The notes below the pieces were generated by a model. It was not told the DNA's origin. It ran no database searches and saw only the letters and a list, made by a program, of their open reading frames with translations. Positions 50,892 through 63,294 of a stretch of DNA of 64,000 nucleotides are shown here, piece after piece. Source of the DNA: Poa pratensis (lineage: Eukaryota > Streptophyta > Magnoliopsida > Poales > Poaceae). The stretch lies in the NCBI GenBank assembly GCA_947311845.1, contig CAMZMU010000071.1, forward strand, positions 23,783,236 to 23,847,235, read 5' to 3'. Each line of letters starts with the position of its first letter. The stretch's first letter is position 1. The translations under genes and the position numbers were made by a program.

Positions 50892-53800
50892 TCATTTCTT
50901 CCACATTCCACTGATCCTTCTGAGCACGTTGCCGTTCTTCCTGGCCGCAACGGCGTCGTCGTCGAGCTCGTCGTACAAGCCCGCGTACTTGCCGCCGCTG
51001 TCCAGCGAGTCGCCGCGGTCCAAGATCTTCCCGTTGCCTCCCTTTCCCACCGTGAGTAACGCCATGGCGGTCTCTGCGGCCTTCCGCCACTGCTCGGCCT
51101 GCACCCTCAGCCGCCTCAGCTCGGCCTCTGTCTCCCCCTTCTTCGCTGCCTCTGTCTCCGTGTCAGCTTGCGATTTTGCTGGGACCTTCTCGGCGGACTC
51201 GTACTGCTGCAGCTCCAGCTTCAGCTCCCCGTTCTCGTTCAGTGCGCCTTGCAGCTGCGCTTTCAGGTCTTCGGCGGCCTGCGATTTCGCTGGGACCTTC
51301 TCGGCGGACTCGTACTGCTGCAGCTCCAGCTTCAGCTGCCCGTTCTCCTTCAGCGCGCCTTGCAGCTGCGCTTTCAGGTCGTCGGCGTTGCTGTCCGTTC
51401 TCGCATCGTCCTGTAGCTTCTTGGTCGCGTCCTCGGCGCGCCTCAGCTCGGACTCCTTGTCGAACAGGCTCGCCTTGAGGAAGATGGCCTCGGACTTTGC
51501 GCTCGCGAGTGCCGTCGCAAGCTTGCCGTGCCGCAGGTCGGACTCCACCTTTATCTGGTCCATGAGCTCGTACGCGCACTGCGTCTCGACGGTGCTCAGG
51601 ATCTTCTCTTCCTGGAACCTGGCCTCCACGTCCTCCAAAGCTGACCTTAGATCGGCGACCTCCGACTCCGAGTCCTTTGAGCAGTTGCAGCGCCCTACGG
51701 CGGCGGCCTTCGCCGACGTCGTCTCCGCCAACTCCTCCTCGAGTACCTTGAGCTTGGCGCGCGACTCCTCGAGCTCCGTGACGACGAGGCTGAAGGAGTC
51801 CATCAGCTTGGACCCGTCGGTGAGCAGCGAGTCGATGGTCGCCCGGCTCGCCTCCAGCTGCTGCTTGCACTCCTCGTGCAAAGCTCGCGCCTGCGCCTCG
51901 GCCTCCTCGCTCGCCGTGAGCTTGGCCCTGAGCTCGTCCACGGTGGCCAGCGCCTCCGCCACTTCCTGCTTGCGATCGACGCGGGCAGCGGCGGCGAGCT
52001 GCACCCGGAGGCGGTGCACCTCGCCCATGGCCGCGACGAGCGCGGCCGAGTCAGCGGCGTGCTGCTTCTGCATTGCCTCCAGCTCCGACTGCCACGAGCG
52101 ATCGCGCTCCTGGGACAGCCGGCGAAGCTCGAAGATGCGGGTCTCCTCGACGGAGGAGAGCTCAGCGAGCTGCGCTTGGGAGTCGCGGGCCAGCGCAGAT
52201 GCCGATGCCACCTGCGCCCTGGCTTCCTCGGCCTCCTGCAGAGCACGCTTCCTGGAGTTCTCGGAGGAGTGGAGCTGCTCCTTGGCCTTCTTCAGTTCGT
52301 CTTGCAGCTGTGAGAGCTGGGACTCTAGCTCAGATAGCTTCATCGGTGACCTCCTTTTCTGGTGTTTTCATTCAGCACAAACAAAAATTGCAAAATAAGA
52401 TTAGTGGTTGGCGGCTAAAGTTTCTGAAGTCCAATCAACAAACTTGTGGTTTCAACAATGCCATGATTAGCCAGGGATTACTGGTGGACTAATGGAAAGT
52501 GGATCGGTTTTGCTGTGCATTACTGTCCCTGCTAACTTTCCCCCATTTTCCATCACCACATTGTAAGGCTTATGTTGGGATTTTGCTTACAGTTAGGCAT
52601 CGTAGCAAGAATTAGTGAACATCTTGCTCATAGTCTGGTACTCTGGTGTTGGAAGGGAAGCGATTTTGATTTCCGGTTAATATTTAAGGAAACGATTGAG
52701 CGAAAAACATACTTTAAAGGACTATTTGAAACAAGTAAGAGCAAAATATTTTAAAAAATAGCTTCCTCTGTTGTAGCTTGTCTGTAATAGCTCTAGTTCG
52801 TTTTGTCTAGATAGCTTAAAAATCCAGAGGTTGCAACCGATTTTTACCTTTCTCCATTTTACTTATCCAGTTGTAGTAAAACTCGTGGTTTCTTTAATAG
52901 AAACTGGGGGAAGACCCCTCTGCTCTAATTTTTTTGAAACAAGAGCAAAATATTTGTGTCCTTGATATGTAACATGGTTAATCTTCTGGGTTTTCTGAAG
53001 AAAATAACCAGTACAGAGAATAAGTACCACTGTACCAGCGATATTCCTGTACTTTTGAAACAAATAGCTGACCTATGTGTTGTGCTAAATCAACACATCT
53101 ATCACTTACTGGTTGATTCCCGGAAAGTAGCAGTATATGATAACTAGAAGAACTGTTAATGATCTTAATTGGTGTAAGAGCAAAACGAGCTTATGTGCAT
53201 TACTTTGCTAATTTCCCTTTAGCAACAACTATCCCAAATAGTACCTGTCTATTTCAGTGTAACTGACAGTTTGCTCCATCAAGAATCAAGATGGAGACAG
53301 ACCAATAGCCAACTACAGCTAATTGACATGGTATCAGCATGGACAGGTACATATATCCGCCAAAATCCCGGCAAAACGATCGAAATAGTAGAGAAAACAT
53401 CGGTGGCATTCAAGAACAGCTAGCGACCATCTCTTTAAATGCTCGTAACGAACTTTGGACACACACTCAAAAATCTCTCACTCTCAAGATTTTATTTGAT
53501 TTTTTCTTTGACAAGACTTCCTTTCATGTACAGAACATATGTGCTAGTACCAAACGACAACTCTGAGAAGCCTATTTTGAGATGGAGTATCTCCAGGTGA
53601 AATGAGCCGAATTGAAAGCCAAGATTGGTGGCATTTACCTCTCGTTCCGCGCTCATGGTGGTGCGGCGCTCCACCTTGGGACTCCGCATGCCAGTGGGGG
53701 ACTTGGTCGCCGTCGCGTCGGCGGCGCTGTCCACCCACGTCCGCCGCCCCCCCTTGTTGGTCCCGAGGGGAGAGCCCCGGGCAGGATGCTCCACCGAACC

Positions 53801-55016
53801 ATTCCTACATGCCAGAAACACAGCGCAAGAAGATCAGAGACCTCAAGAAGAAAAATATGACAACTGAAGCTCACATACACTGACTGAAGCACACGCTACC
53901 TCACGGCTGAACTGCTCGAATATAACTTGAGAAAATGCATTTTGTTCAAGGACAGCATGGCTAGACAAGGCGCAACCTATTCAGTGTCTCCCCTTCATCC
54001 CGAATGAAGGCAAGAACACTGAACCGAAGCTCCAATCGAGCACCACAAATTACTGCAGACTTGTAGATTTCCTTCTGCCTAGACCACCCGTGGAAGAACG
54101 AATCGAACAGGTCAAAGGTCTCAGCTCGAATTAACAGAGAAGCAAGATGCAACGGGGAGCAAGGAATCCGAGGCCGAAAAGGAGCAAAAGCTGCCGACAA
54201 GAAGTGAAGGGGGAGCAACCGAGCTGGGCGGGAGATGGAGGCGGGAGCCGGGAAAAGGGAAGCACATTAGCTTAGCTTAACGCTTAATCCCCTCGTGAGC
54301 ACGGGATCGGAAGGGAGACGGAGCTTTACAGATATGGTTAGCGACAAGTGGTCGACGGACCACCGCCGCACTCCTTGCTTGGCGCCGAGATCAAGAAGGA
54401 GACAGACAGGCGTTGGCCATGGAGCTATCTGCAGACAGTCACCGTCACATGCGTGCGCCCCTGTTTTTGAAAACTTTGGTGTCTTCTTAGATTTTATAAT
54501 TGAGAAAAGACAGGCGGTGGTATGGAGGAATGTGTAGTCTATGTAGGTTTTATGGCCGTCCAAACTCATGGTTACATGTCACGGACGCAATTAGCGCGAT
54601 TGGCTATTGTTTAAGGTAACGAATGAATTAGCGCGATTGGTGCTGTAGCAGTAGCTGTTGAGAGTCTCCTCTGTTCAATCCCCCTGAACAGAGGGCATAG
54701 GTAAGCAGTGCCAGTCTAGGCGAACAGTTTCTGCACCTGAACTTCTCTAAGTTCAAGAGAAAATAAACTGATGCACGAACACTATTGACCAAATCCCAAT
54801 TCAAACGACGATTTGAGGAGGGAGTGGAGAATCTATAAACATCACGGAGATCGATGCACGGAAGTAACAAAGCGTGTGGCACAAAAGAATCAGATACTAG
54901 CACATGACTGATCAAAATGAAATAAGAACTGCTAAAAAATACCAAATGGCGCACATGGAATTTTGCACACAAGGAGGAGGATGGAACGAAACATACCTTG
55001 TCTTGGGCGTCTGCAT
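50892..55016 (-). CDS. ICR: Interactor of constitutive active ROPs (ICR/RIP family)
   Basis: ICR proteins are plant coiled-coil scaffolds that bind active ROP (Rho of plants) GTPases and link them to polarity, exocytosis and microtubules. Three coding exons on the minus strand are 54997-55016 (MQTPKT plus two bases), 53639-53804 and 50892-52358. Together they encode 550 aa, with phases that match and GT-AG introns of about 1.2 and 1.3 kb. The N-terminus MQTPKTRNGSVE and the block SPMKLSELESQLSQLQ at residues 66-81 are typical. Almost everything from there to about residue 490 is predicted coiled coil rich in A, E, K and L. Then come LRRLRVQAEQWRKAAETAM and the C-terminal basic end RRISGMWKK, both family marks. 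Residues roughly 386-459 are a tandem repeat of a 37-aa unit. The GC-rich exon 3 also has a long antisense frame, which is a composition shadow. Confidence 0.92.
51165..51395 (-). repeat. 111-bp in-frame tandem duplication in ICR exon 3
   Basis: Two copies with a 111-bp period (for example GGGACC at 51181 and 51292) encode DLKAQLQGAL[KN]ENG and ELQQYESAEKVPAKSQA twice. They differ at only a few bases. The period is 37 codons, so the reading frame is kept. Confidence 0.9.
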
Positions 55017-57437
55017 GGCTACTATATATCCCTGGAGCAATCTCCGAATTCCAGAGCCAGCAGCAGAGCACTACTATGCCCACCTACAGGAAAGCTGCAA
55101 CGGGAGAAGCAAGAAAAAGGTGGTCAGCCCAGCTCCCTCTCTCCCGAGGAAGAAGGCAAGCGAGGGAGGCCAAAGAGCTAGCTAGAAGCTAATCGCTGTG
55201 GCAATGGAGGAAGAAGGAGGGCTTCGGCCAGCGCAGCTCTTTGTATATCTTCTCTTCACATGCACGAGAGAAAAGCAACTAAATGATGGCAACGCAGTGC
55301 ATCATTCCCGGCTAGCTGCTAGCTGCTTGTTTCCCCGTCTAACCTGGCACTAACTAGTACTTCCAACCACTTAGCTAGCCAACCAACAGCGACCGCCGTG
55401 TGGTTTTTAAAATACTAATCCACAATCCTTGAACCGGGAGATGGTGAGTGAAGGATGGAGGGAGGGAGGGATATGTGCAATCGGATTCTTTAAGCTTTGG
55501 CACGGGCGGTGATGCACTCACTCCTAGCTTAGCTTAAGGCTGGAGAGAGGTCTACATGCGATGGTCCCTTGCAATATATTACACATTATACGCAGAGCAC
55601 TACAACCACCAGACTTAAGGCTGGAGAGAGGTAGGCCTGAAGCAAGCAAGAACCCACCACCATTCCCTACCCTTTTTGTTTTTGCTCCTCTCTTCTCTTC
55701 TCTTCCCCCTTACTCAACTCTCCCCGCACACAGAAGCAATGGCGTACGTACGCGCGTCCACACTCACTGTATCATCATCTATCCATGGTGCACAAGTAGT
55801 TGGCCGAGATGACAAGTACGTGTACACCAAATTAGCAGCTCTTAAATACATGTACACCTCCTCTCTTTCCATTAGCGAAAGCGAACGAGCTAAAGCAAGA
55901 AAAACGCATGCTTTAGCTTAGCTATAAGTTAACCTCACGATAACTAACTAAAGCTAGAGAGGCACATGTATTTATGATCAGCGGCTCGATCGGGATGATT
56001 GGTGGCGACGAGCTAGACAGGAGTCCCCAAAGCTTGGGATGAGCCGGGAGCTTTCCAGCTCGTATCTGCTGGATACAGAAGCAAGCTTGTCGGCCAAACA
56101 TGGCAGGTAGGTGCCACTGTGCTGGACTCGGTCATATATGCACGAGACGGCCGGGGGCAAAATTGGAGCTCACTGCATCCATGTCGACCTAGCTCAAGCT
56201 CCCCCGTCGGACCAATTCCAACGGCGAGGACGGTGGCGAAGCATCATGCGTGATGCAACCGAGAATATGATGTGATGTGTTTGAGAAAATGCATGCATAC
56301 ATGGAGAAACTGTGAAAGATCAGGGAGAGCATCAATTCATACCTCACCGCAGCGGCCGGAATGGGAGCTGACAAACCGGGCTAGCTGTCCGGAGAGGAGG
56401 ATGGGTTGGAGGACGGTGCCTTTCTTCTTCTTCCCTCTCGCTCGGGTCGCTCGGCCGTTTCTCATAGCCTGCTTCGGGAAGCCATTGCCGAAGAGGGTGA
56501 GACAGAGGGGTAGGGGCGCATCTGCTCGGGGAAGTAGGATGTCATGTCCTCCTGTTAAATAGGAACGGAATGGGGACAGGTCGTGACGATTTCAGAAGGC
56601 TGCCTGCAGCGAGGAAGAGGGAAGAAGAACAATCATTTTCAGCGTTCGGGTATCCCGTGGCAGCAAATCAGAATGGCATTGTTGGGGATGAAATATTCGT
56701 ATCAGTGTATGTACTTGGTTTTGTTTTTTCAATTTAGTTGTCAACTCTTTCGGTGTCGCCGTTGGGCTCAACGACGAAGCTGGCTGTTGGTAGCGGATAG
56801 CGCTGTTCTATGCTGGGAAACTGGAGCAAAGCCACAGAAGGCACCGCTTTGCCACCGGGAAAAATGGTAAAAGCATGCATGTATTGTACAGCACCGCGTG
56901 CACTGCAGGCGTCAGTATTTACGGTACGACCAAAGGTAAAAGCCTCTTGGGAGAGAAAAGTATCTTGTGCTAGTGGAACTTTTGGAATTTGCGATTGGCA
57001 AACAAAGACGGTAACGGGGCGGGCACCGAATTACGGGCGGTGTTTTTTGAACACCTGTTTACCGCCAAAAGAAAAGAGACAGACAGATCTGTAACGTAGC
57101 ATGGTGCACGCGATGCAGAGCAGGGCAAAGCAGAGTGAGTCCCCATTGCCATTGGTACGAAGCTGTCACAGGCTTGGGCGACACGGAGACGGGAGACTTG
57201 AACAGACCAGACAAGTATCTCGCTTTCGAGCTCGGACGTATGCCACTCCGCACGGGAGCGCGCGCGTGGTTTTTGGCCCGGGCGGGCGCGCGGGAGCGGC
57301 ACGTGAACGCGAATCGATCCCCCCCGGAAAGAGTCCCGTGCTCGCGTCGCATGTGATCGGTTTCAGGAAATCAGAAAAGCGAACGGCTTCGGCGTGAGTC
57401 CACAAAGCGAAAAATCCCCTTTGGTTATTGAGTAAAA
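55017..57437 (-). promoter_or_regulatory. 5' UTR and upstream region of ICR
   Basis: An acceptor (cctgtag, ag at 55084-55085) opens the leader that carries the ATG, so at least one non-coding exon lies upstream; its place is not clear. From 55100 to 57437 the sequence is mixed and CpG-rich in parts (56350-56560 and 57100-57350). No protein domain was recognised in the frames here. Confidence 0.4.
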
Positions 57438-59695
57438 CTAGCACGGTGGCGAGGGCCACATCCGAATGTATCTAAAACCACATCTTTATGGTTCTATTAT
57501 GTCATTAGAATTAACACTGTTCTTAACCATCTTTGGTTGATTGCAGAATAATTAGTGTTCATGTGGAAAAAAAGAATAGATTAATGACCATATGTGCATT
57601 TGTCATTTTAGTAAAATTAATTTATATGAAAGCAACGACAACTTTACCGCTTATCCCTTGTTTCAAAACTACATGTTTCAGCCCTTCGTTTGCTGTTATG
57701 TTTGATGTTACTTTAGTGTATGTTTAAAACTCATATTATCCTCGTTAATTTTAACTCAATTTACAGTTAACAAATTTGTCTAAATAGAAATTGTTTCCAA
57801 TGCTGTTTAATTAAAGTTAATAAGATCAATTAGTCACGGTATAATTAAGACATATCATGTTAATGGTGAGATGATGTTATGCACAATTATAAAGATGTGC
57901 CGGTTCATCTTTGTTGATAACAAGGTTAATAGATAATTGAATTTATAGAAGACTATCGTTTATTGTGTGTTGGCTAAATATTTTTGTTTACCCCGAGAAG
58001 ATGACATAAAATGGAAAATAATTTTCAAAGCACATAAAACTATATTATATTTAACGATTGCTTTTTTTTTGGACTTTTGAACGCTTGCTGTATTACCATA
58101 TGAACATTTTGATATTTTTTATGGTATACAAAAAAAATTGTTAGAGAAGGGAATAAACGAAATCATATTGAATGTTAGGGAAACTATATAGACATAGTTT
58201 TCACTTCGACTTGTCCTAATCAATGTCTATCCTCAATTGCTCGCTTGATTATGGATTACTTGACGTTATCTATTTGTTCTAAAATATTCGTATTTTAGGC
58301 ACGAACACAATATCCTAGACATAGCTTCAAACTTTTTATAAGTATATTCCAGAAAATATTGTAAATCAATAAATTGTTTTTGTGGTAAATTTAAAGACAC
58401 TATTAACTTTAATCTCGCCCGTCTATCTATTTGTTCTACATTCTCATTTACATGCATCGTTGTACCATATTATGATGATTCTCCCGTCAATACCAACAAC
58501 TTCTTTTTCCCTACCAATTTGTGATCCCACCGATTCTCCAAATTTTCCACCTTGGTTTCAAACAGTGTCTAATTAAATGTTTCTTGAAGCACTTAATTAA
58601 ATTGGAATATCTAAAAATCTTTACAGAAAATCTATAGTTTCGCATCCGCCTTTAAAGGTATAATATTTGTAATATTTGTGAAATCAGCTTAAAGTTTCTA
58701 ACATAAATTTGATGTTCCCTTTTTGTTAGTACTTGAAAAAATTTAGCCATCAGTATTGTCTTTCTTCTCCCATATATACAGATGCCATGAAATACACGCC
58801 TCTTGATATTTAACTTTATTCAATGTTGTGTGATGCACAATATCTGAGTAATAAATACCAATCAAATACATATATATTTTGAGATAGTATTTGTAAAATC
58901 AGGTTAAAGTTTCTAACATGATTTCTTTTTTTGTTAGTACTTGAAAAAATTCAGTCATAAGTATTTTCTTTTTCTCACGTATGTTCAGAAGCCATGAAAT
59001 ACGTACACGCCTCTTGAATATTTAATTTTATTAGATGTTGTGTGGCGCACAATATATGAGTAATCAATATTAATCAAATACATAATATGATTCACTGTTG
59101 TGCATGTGCCCGAAGTCCTACGTCAGTTTGAGGAGTAGATCGATCAGCATGCTCAATTTTTGTGAGAGATCCACTAAGTAAATCTCGTATTGGCCAGTTT
59201 ATACTGTGCCAAATCCTAACAACCCACCACGTTATAGTAGTAGCTAGGTAGCTGATGTATGCAGTTTTTCCTTTTTATTTCACGGACACAAATAGAGTCC
59301 TATGGAGATACGTTTTTGACATATAAAGTGATTAATGATTCGTCCGTGAACTTGCTAGCTGTACTGAGCCATATTGCTGGAGAACAGTAGCAACACCAAC
59401 ATCATTTCTTTCTCTTTCTATCCATAAACATGGGGAAGTGCCAAATTCGAGCCGTGAGGGCCAGCGTGAAGTATTTTGATCTCACCATCAACATTTTGGT
59501 CGCCCAATTTCTTGGTGCAGGCAACGCACTCTAGGTGTTCGATGAAATGTTAACTTGATGCATATTGCATTGTTATCGTACCATGTTATTGAGGTATCAC
59601 CAAAATAAATAATCCACGTAGAGCTTGGTCTTTTCCTATCTATAAATTATCCCCTTTAGTTATAAAGACGTGCATTGCACGTACATACCAACTAG
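57438..59695. mobile_element. Region bounded by two Helitron-type 3' ends
   Basis: At the left, on the minus strand, a GTGGC/GCCAC hairpin (57445-57458) is followed by CTAG at 57438-57441 next to a host T. At the right, on the plus strand, a perfect ACGTGCA/TGCACGT hairpin (59668-59682) is followed nine bases later by CTAG at 59692-59695 and a host T. The AT-rich DNA between has no helicase. The two ends face outward, so this is either two nested Helitrons whose 5' ends I cannot place, or a rearranged element. Confidence 0.45.
58673..59087. repeat. Tandem duplication, about 210-bp unit
   Basis: Copies at about 58673-58887 and 58888-59087 share TTAAAGTTTCTAACAT, TTTTTGTTAGTACTTG and GCCATGAAATAC in the same order and spacing. 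They differ at many bases and small indels, so the event is old. Confidence 0.8.
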
Positions 59696-59696
59696 T

Positions 59697-61736
59697 AGCA
59701 TATAAAGATCCATTGGTTGTCACTGTATTTGGCTCGATTACTCGCCCTTGTCACCGTATATCGCGATGCGCGATTTATGGTCATCGAATATGCGCGCATG
59801 TCCATCGATGGTTACTGCTGATGGAATCGCTCCGCATCCGCTGACGTGTCAGTGTGAAGCCTGCTTTCACGGTGCCACGCGCCAAATGTCCAAAGAGATG
59901 ATGTGCATCGGGTTCTTTTTGCGAAATCCACCCGACAAAAGGAGGTTGTGTGCAAAAATGTCTCAGCCACTATCTCCCTCTCCCTCGGCGCAATAATTTC
60001 AGATAGCAACTCCTGAAATTGTACTTTCTCTCTGTAACCCTAGACAGTTGGAGCAATCTCTTCCCCGTTGCGGTTGTAGCTGCCTCGCCGCCGTCGGAGC
60101 TCTTCCGCTTCTGACATGTCCTCTGCAAGCTCATCTCTCTATGCTTTGCACCGTGGGCCCCTTCATCCCCAACATCCCCTCCTCCAAGTGAAATCGTGTC
60201 GTGGTGACGAAGACCTTCGACACGGCCAAGCACACGGCATGGGTGTTCAACAAGTGTGAGAAGCATGGGGTAGCTGCTCAAACTAGAAGTTTTTTTGTTT
60301 GTTTTGATTTATTCAGATTTTTTGATTTCTCTCACTGTTTTGTCCATTGTTCAGCTTGTAACCGAATCTGTTTTCGATGCTAAATGGTTGCAATTTCTGA
60401 CACTGTGAGATTGAATATGTGTTTTTTTTCTTGAACACAACTAGTTCAGAGGAGATGCTGCAGTGGATGCACTTGGATGGGAAGAGGAGAGGGGGAAGAA
60501 CTGACTCTGAGACAACATGAACGTGTAGCTACGATTCCTGGACAAGAGGAGATAGTGATGAACAATGTGAGCTCGGTTGTTCTGTTGTTGAAAGAAGCAG
60601 TTTTTTCTTGAAGATTCTAGTTGGTCTTGTAGGTTTGGGTCATGTACTTCTTCTTTTGGAGAAATGAGCAATGTATTGTTGGTCTTGGAGTGGATCCAAA
60701 TTTAGGTTTATTTTGGTCATCTAGTTGGTTTTGCAGTGGGTGTACTTGTCTCATAGATGACAAGTGATGCAATGGATGTACTGGTCAATCTTTAGTAGAT
60801 GGATGTGTCAATCTAGCAGTGGATGAATTGCAAATATGTGTGCTTCTTTTTAGTTATCTAAAAAGAAGAACATAAGCATAAGGAGAAGCAAGCTGAAGAA
60901 ATTGTAAGTGAAGCAAATGTGTCAATCTTCAGTATGTGCAAATTAAACTCACGAGATTACAAATGTGTGAAATGTAACCATAATCATAACCTAATCAGAA
61001 CTGCCAAGACTGCAGTAGATGCAGTGAAATATAACCAGAACTGTCAAGATGCACTCAAGTACCAACCTTGAGTGAATGCAAGTTAAGCAAAGAACCAGTG
61101 AACGCAAAGCTTCCAATCTACCCTTCTCTTCTCCCTCCTTTAAGCAGTTTCTCTTGCCTTTTTCTGAGCTATCTCTGTCTTCCTCTTTTCTTTCTCAAGC
61201 TTATTGGTCTTCACTGTACATATAATATTTGTAAGATTGCTTCTTGGCTTCAATCACTCCCTTCTTGCTCCTTTGTCTCCCTCATAGCTCTCTGGATAAA
61301 ATATTTTGAACTGGAACAAGGGTATCACCATCTTCAGCAAGAACATGGGTATCACCATCTTGAGCAACTGCATTTACTATTTGTAGAAGGTTACAAGGGT
61401 TGATAAGAAGGGTTAGATAAACAATAGGAAATTGAATTACATCATCCCAATTATGGTTCCTGATTGATTCATCATGATCATCATATAAGCTGATAAAATT
61501 GTTTTTGGCATTACAATTGTGTCTTCTTCTTATATGATCCAACACAAGCCATTCATGCTATTTGACAGCAAAGGAATACAATAGTGTACCTTTACATGCC
61601 CTACCTTCCATTTCATATCTAGTCTACTACACAATATTGTCTACCATCAATGGTGGCGATGTAACTGTATCTAACTGATCAAACCATGTGACTGACCCAT
61701 CTATTGTCTACATAGTTTATGCTACTGACACTGCCA
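59697..61736. other. Intergenic, no gene recognised
   Basis: 59740-60380 is moderately GC-rich with a frame at about 60190-60290 (KTFDTAKHTAWVFNKCEKHG) that vaguely recalls a zinc-binding domain of transposon-captured genes. It lacks an intact frame, so no call is made. 60400-61736 is AT-rich, with loosely repeated words such as TGCAGTGGATG. Confidence 0.4.
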
Positions 61737-62095
61737 AGAAAATATCCCCGTGGTTGATTTCTACATAGAAATAATTGCTACGAATCCCTGCCAGAACAAT
61801 ACACACAAACAATCCATCATAATCGTGTTCAGCATTGTGTGATTTCCACTAAAAATTAAGAGCTTACTAAACCCTACCCAAACCCCCGAAAGCAATCCCA
61901 CGCGCAAACTGAAGAAAAATATCCCTTGGTTGATTTCTAGAGACAAATAATTGGTAGGAGGCCCTGGCACACCAATACACAGAAACAATCCATGATAATC
62001 TTCTCTATCATTGCATGATTTCTACTTAAAAAAAGAGAGCTTCCTAAACCCTACCCAAACCCCCAAATCAAACCCTTACGCAAAATGAAGAAAAA
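61737..62095. repeat. Tandem duplication, about 180-bp unit
   Basis: Copies at about 61737-61918 and 61919-62095 share GGTTGATTTCTA, CAATACAC, AAACAATCCAT and AAACCCTACCCAAACCCCC in the same order. They differ at roughly one base in six, so the duplication is not recent. Confidence 0.8.
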
Positions 62096-62152
62096 CTGCC
62101 CAAACAATCGAGCATGGTCAACAACATCAAGCCGCATTGGACGAAAAAATGC

Positions 62153-62279
62153 TACTCCCTCCGTTCCAAATTAATTGACTTCCATTTATCCACACATGGA
62201 TGTATCTAGACATGTTACACGTATAGATACATCCACATGTGGACAAATGGAAGTCAATTAATTTGGAACGGAGGGAGTA
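62153..62279. mobile_element. Stowaway MITE, 127 bp
   Basis: Ends TACTCCCTCCGTTCC and GGAACGGAGGGAGTA with TA at both sides. Long inner arms (AAATTAATTGACTTCC with its complement) make nearly the whole element a hairpin. Confidence 0.95.
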
Positions 62280-62636
62280 GACCCTAATGTCAGAAAGATG
62301 ATTTTTTGACCATCAAGGGCCAATTCGGGAACTAACCGTATGGTCGCGCTGACAGCGGGCTCCACACACGTTACGACGCGACACGATGACCATAAATCAA
62401 ATCATCACGATGTACAGTGACAAAAACGAGTAAACGAAGTCAAGTGAGTGACCTCCAATGAATTTTGCTCTTGTTTTTACTTACAAAAGGCTCGGCTACC
62501 CCCGGCTAAATCTGCTGCAGGATGATGGAGAAACAGTACTCGACACTCGGATAACCTAACCGGCGAGCGTTGGATCACTCGTTGTGGGATGACGTGACGC
62601 GACATTAATTGTGTGGAGATCAGCTTAATTGTGATG
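62280..62636. other. Intergenic, nothing recognised
   Basis: Mixed composition between the MITE and the GC-rich block; no frame or repeat was recognised. Confidence 0.45.
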
Positions 62637-63294
62637 CGCCTTAGATGGGGCAGGGCTAGCTTGCGCGCGCGCAGGCTCGCGCGGTTTTTCGACAGCCGCA
62701 CGTGCGCGCAAGTGGCCTTCCAACAGCGACGCGACGGGAGGAGGAAGACGACCACCGCACGGAGGAGGAAGAGAAGGTCGCAACCGCACGCCCGCGTCGG
62801 GAAGGAAGAAGACCGCTGCGCCCCCGCCGCCGACGCCGGCCGAACCGCTTGCCTCCGCCGCCCGCGGCCGCCTCGCCGCCCCGCTCCAATCTCCACCTCC
62901 GCCGGTCCGCCGCCGCCCGCGACCATCCCTCTAACCCCCCCCCCCCCCCACACCGAAGCTCTTCGCCGGCGACCCACCCCGCACCCCCCCCCCCCAAGTT
63001 AAGTTTGGTCTCACCGCCGCCTTCTCCGCCGCAGCTCCGCAGCGGCGTCGCCGGCGCTGGCTCGGCTTGAGATTTCATCCTCAACGCCGCCTTCTCCGCC
63101 ACGCGTCCGCGCCGGCGTCGCCTGCGAGCGTCTCGGCCTGGCCGCATCTGCGCGCCGTGCGCGTAGAGAGGAAGAAGATGGGGAACGACATCTGCGCGTC
63201 GTGCGCGTAGAGAGGAAGAAGATGGGGAACGTGGGTGGGACCCACCACGTGATGCGCGTCGTGCGCGCAACAGCTAGACGTTTCGCCTTAGATG
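62637..63294. repeat. GC-rich block between 11-bp direct repeats
   Basis: CGCCTTAGATG occurs at 62637-62647 and 63284-63294. Between them lies a very GC-rich segment with C runs (62935-62949, 62984-62995) and frames on both strands rich in Arg, Pro and Gly, with no domain. The direct repeats might be a target duplication, but neither a tail nor inverted ends are evident. Confidence 0.4.
63145..63232. repeat. 44-bp tandem duplication
   Basis: Two copies begin at 63145 and 63189 (CATCTGCGCG then GTGCGCGTAGAGAGGAAGAA). They are nearly identical, within the GC-rich block. Confidence 0.85.

Noticed and set aside
50929..52398. 489-codon plus-strand open frame
   Set aside because: It lies antisense to ICR exon 3, is rich in Ser, Ala and Cys, and is explained by the GC-rich third positions of the real minus-strand coiled-coil exon.
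60190..60290. Possible zinc-binding domain piece (KTFDTAKHTAWVF)
   Set aside because: Only a vague resemblance, no intact frame, and no metal-binding spacing that I could confirm.
62656..63270. 204-codon minus-strand frame rich in Arg and Gly
   Set aside because: Composition effect of the GC-rich block; overlapping frames on both strands are equally open and no domain is present.
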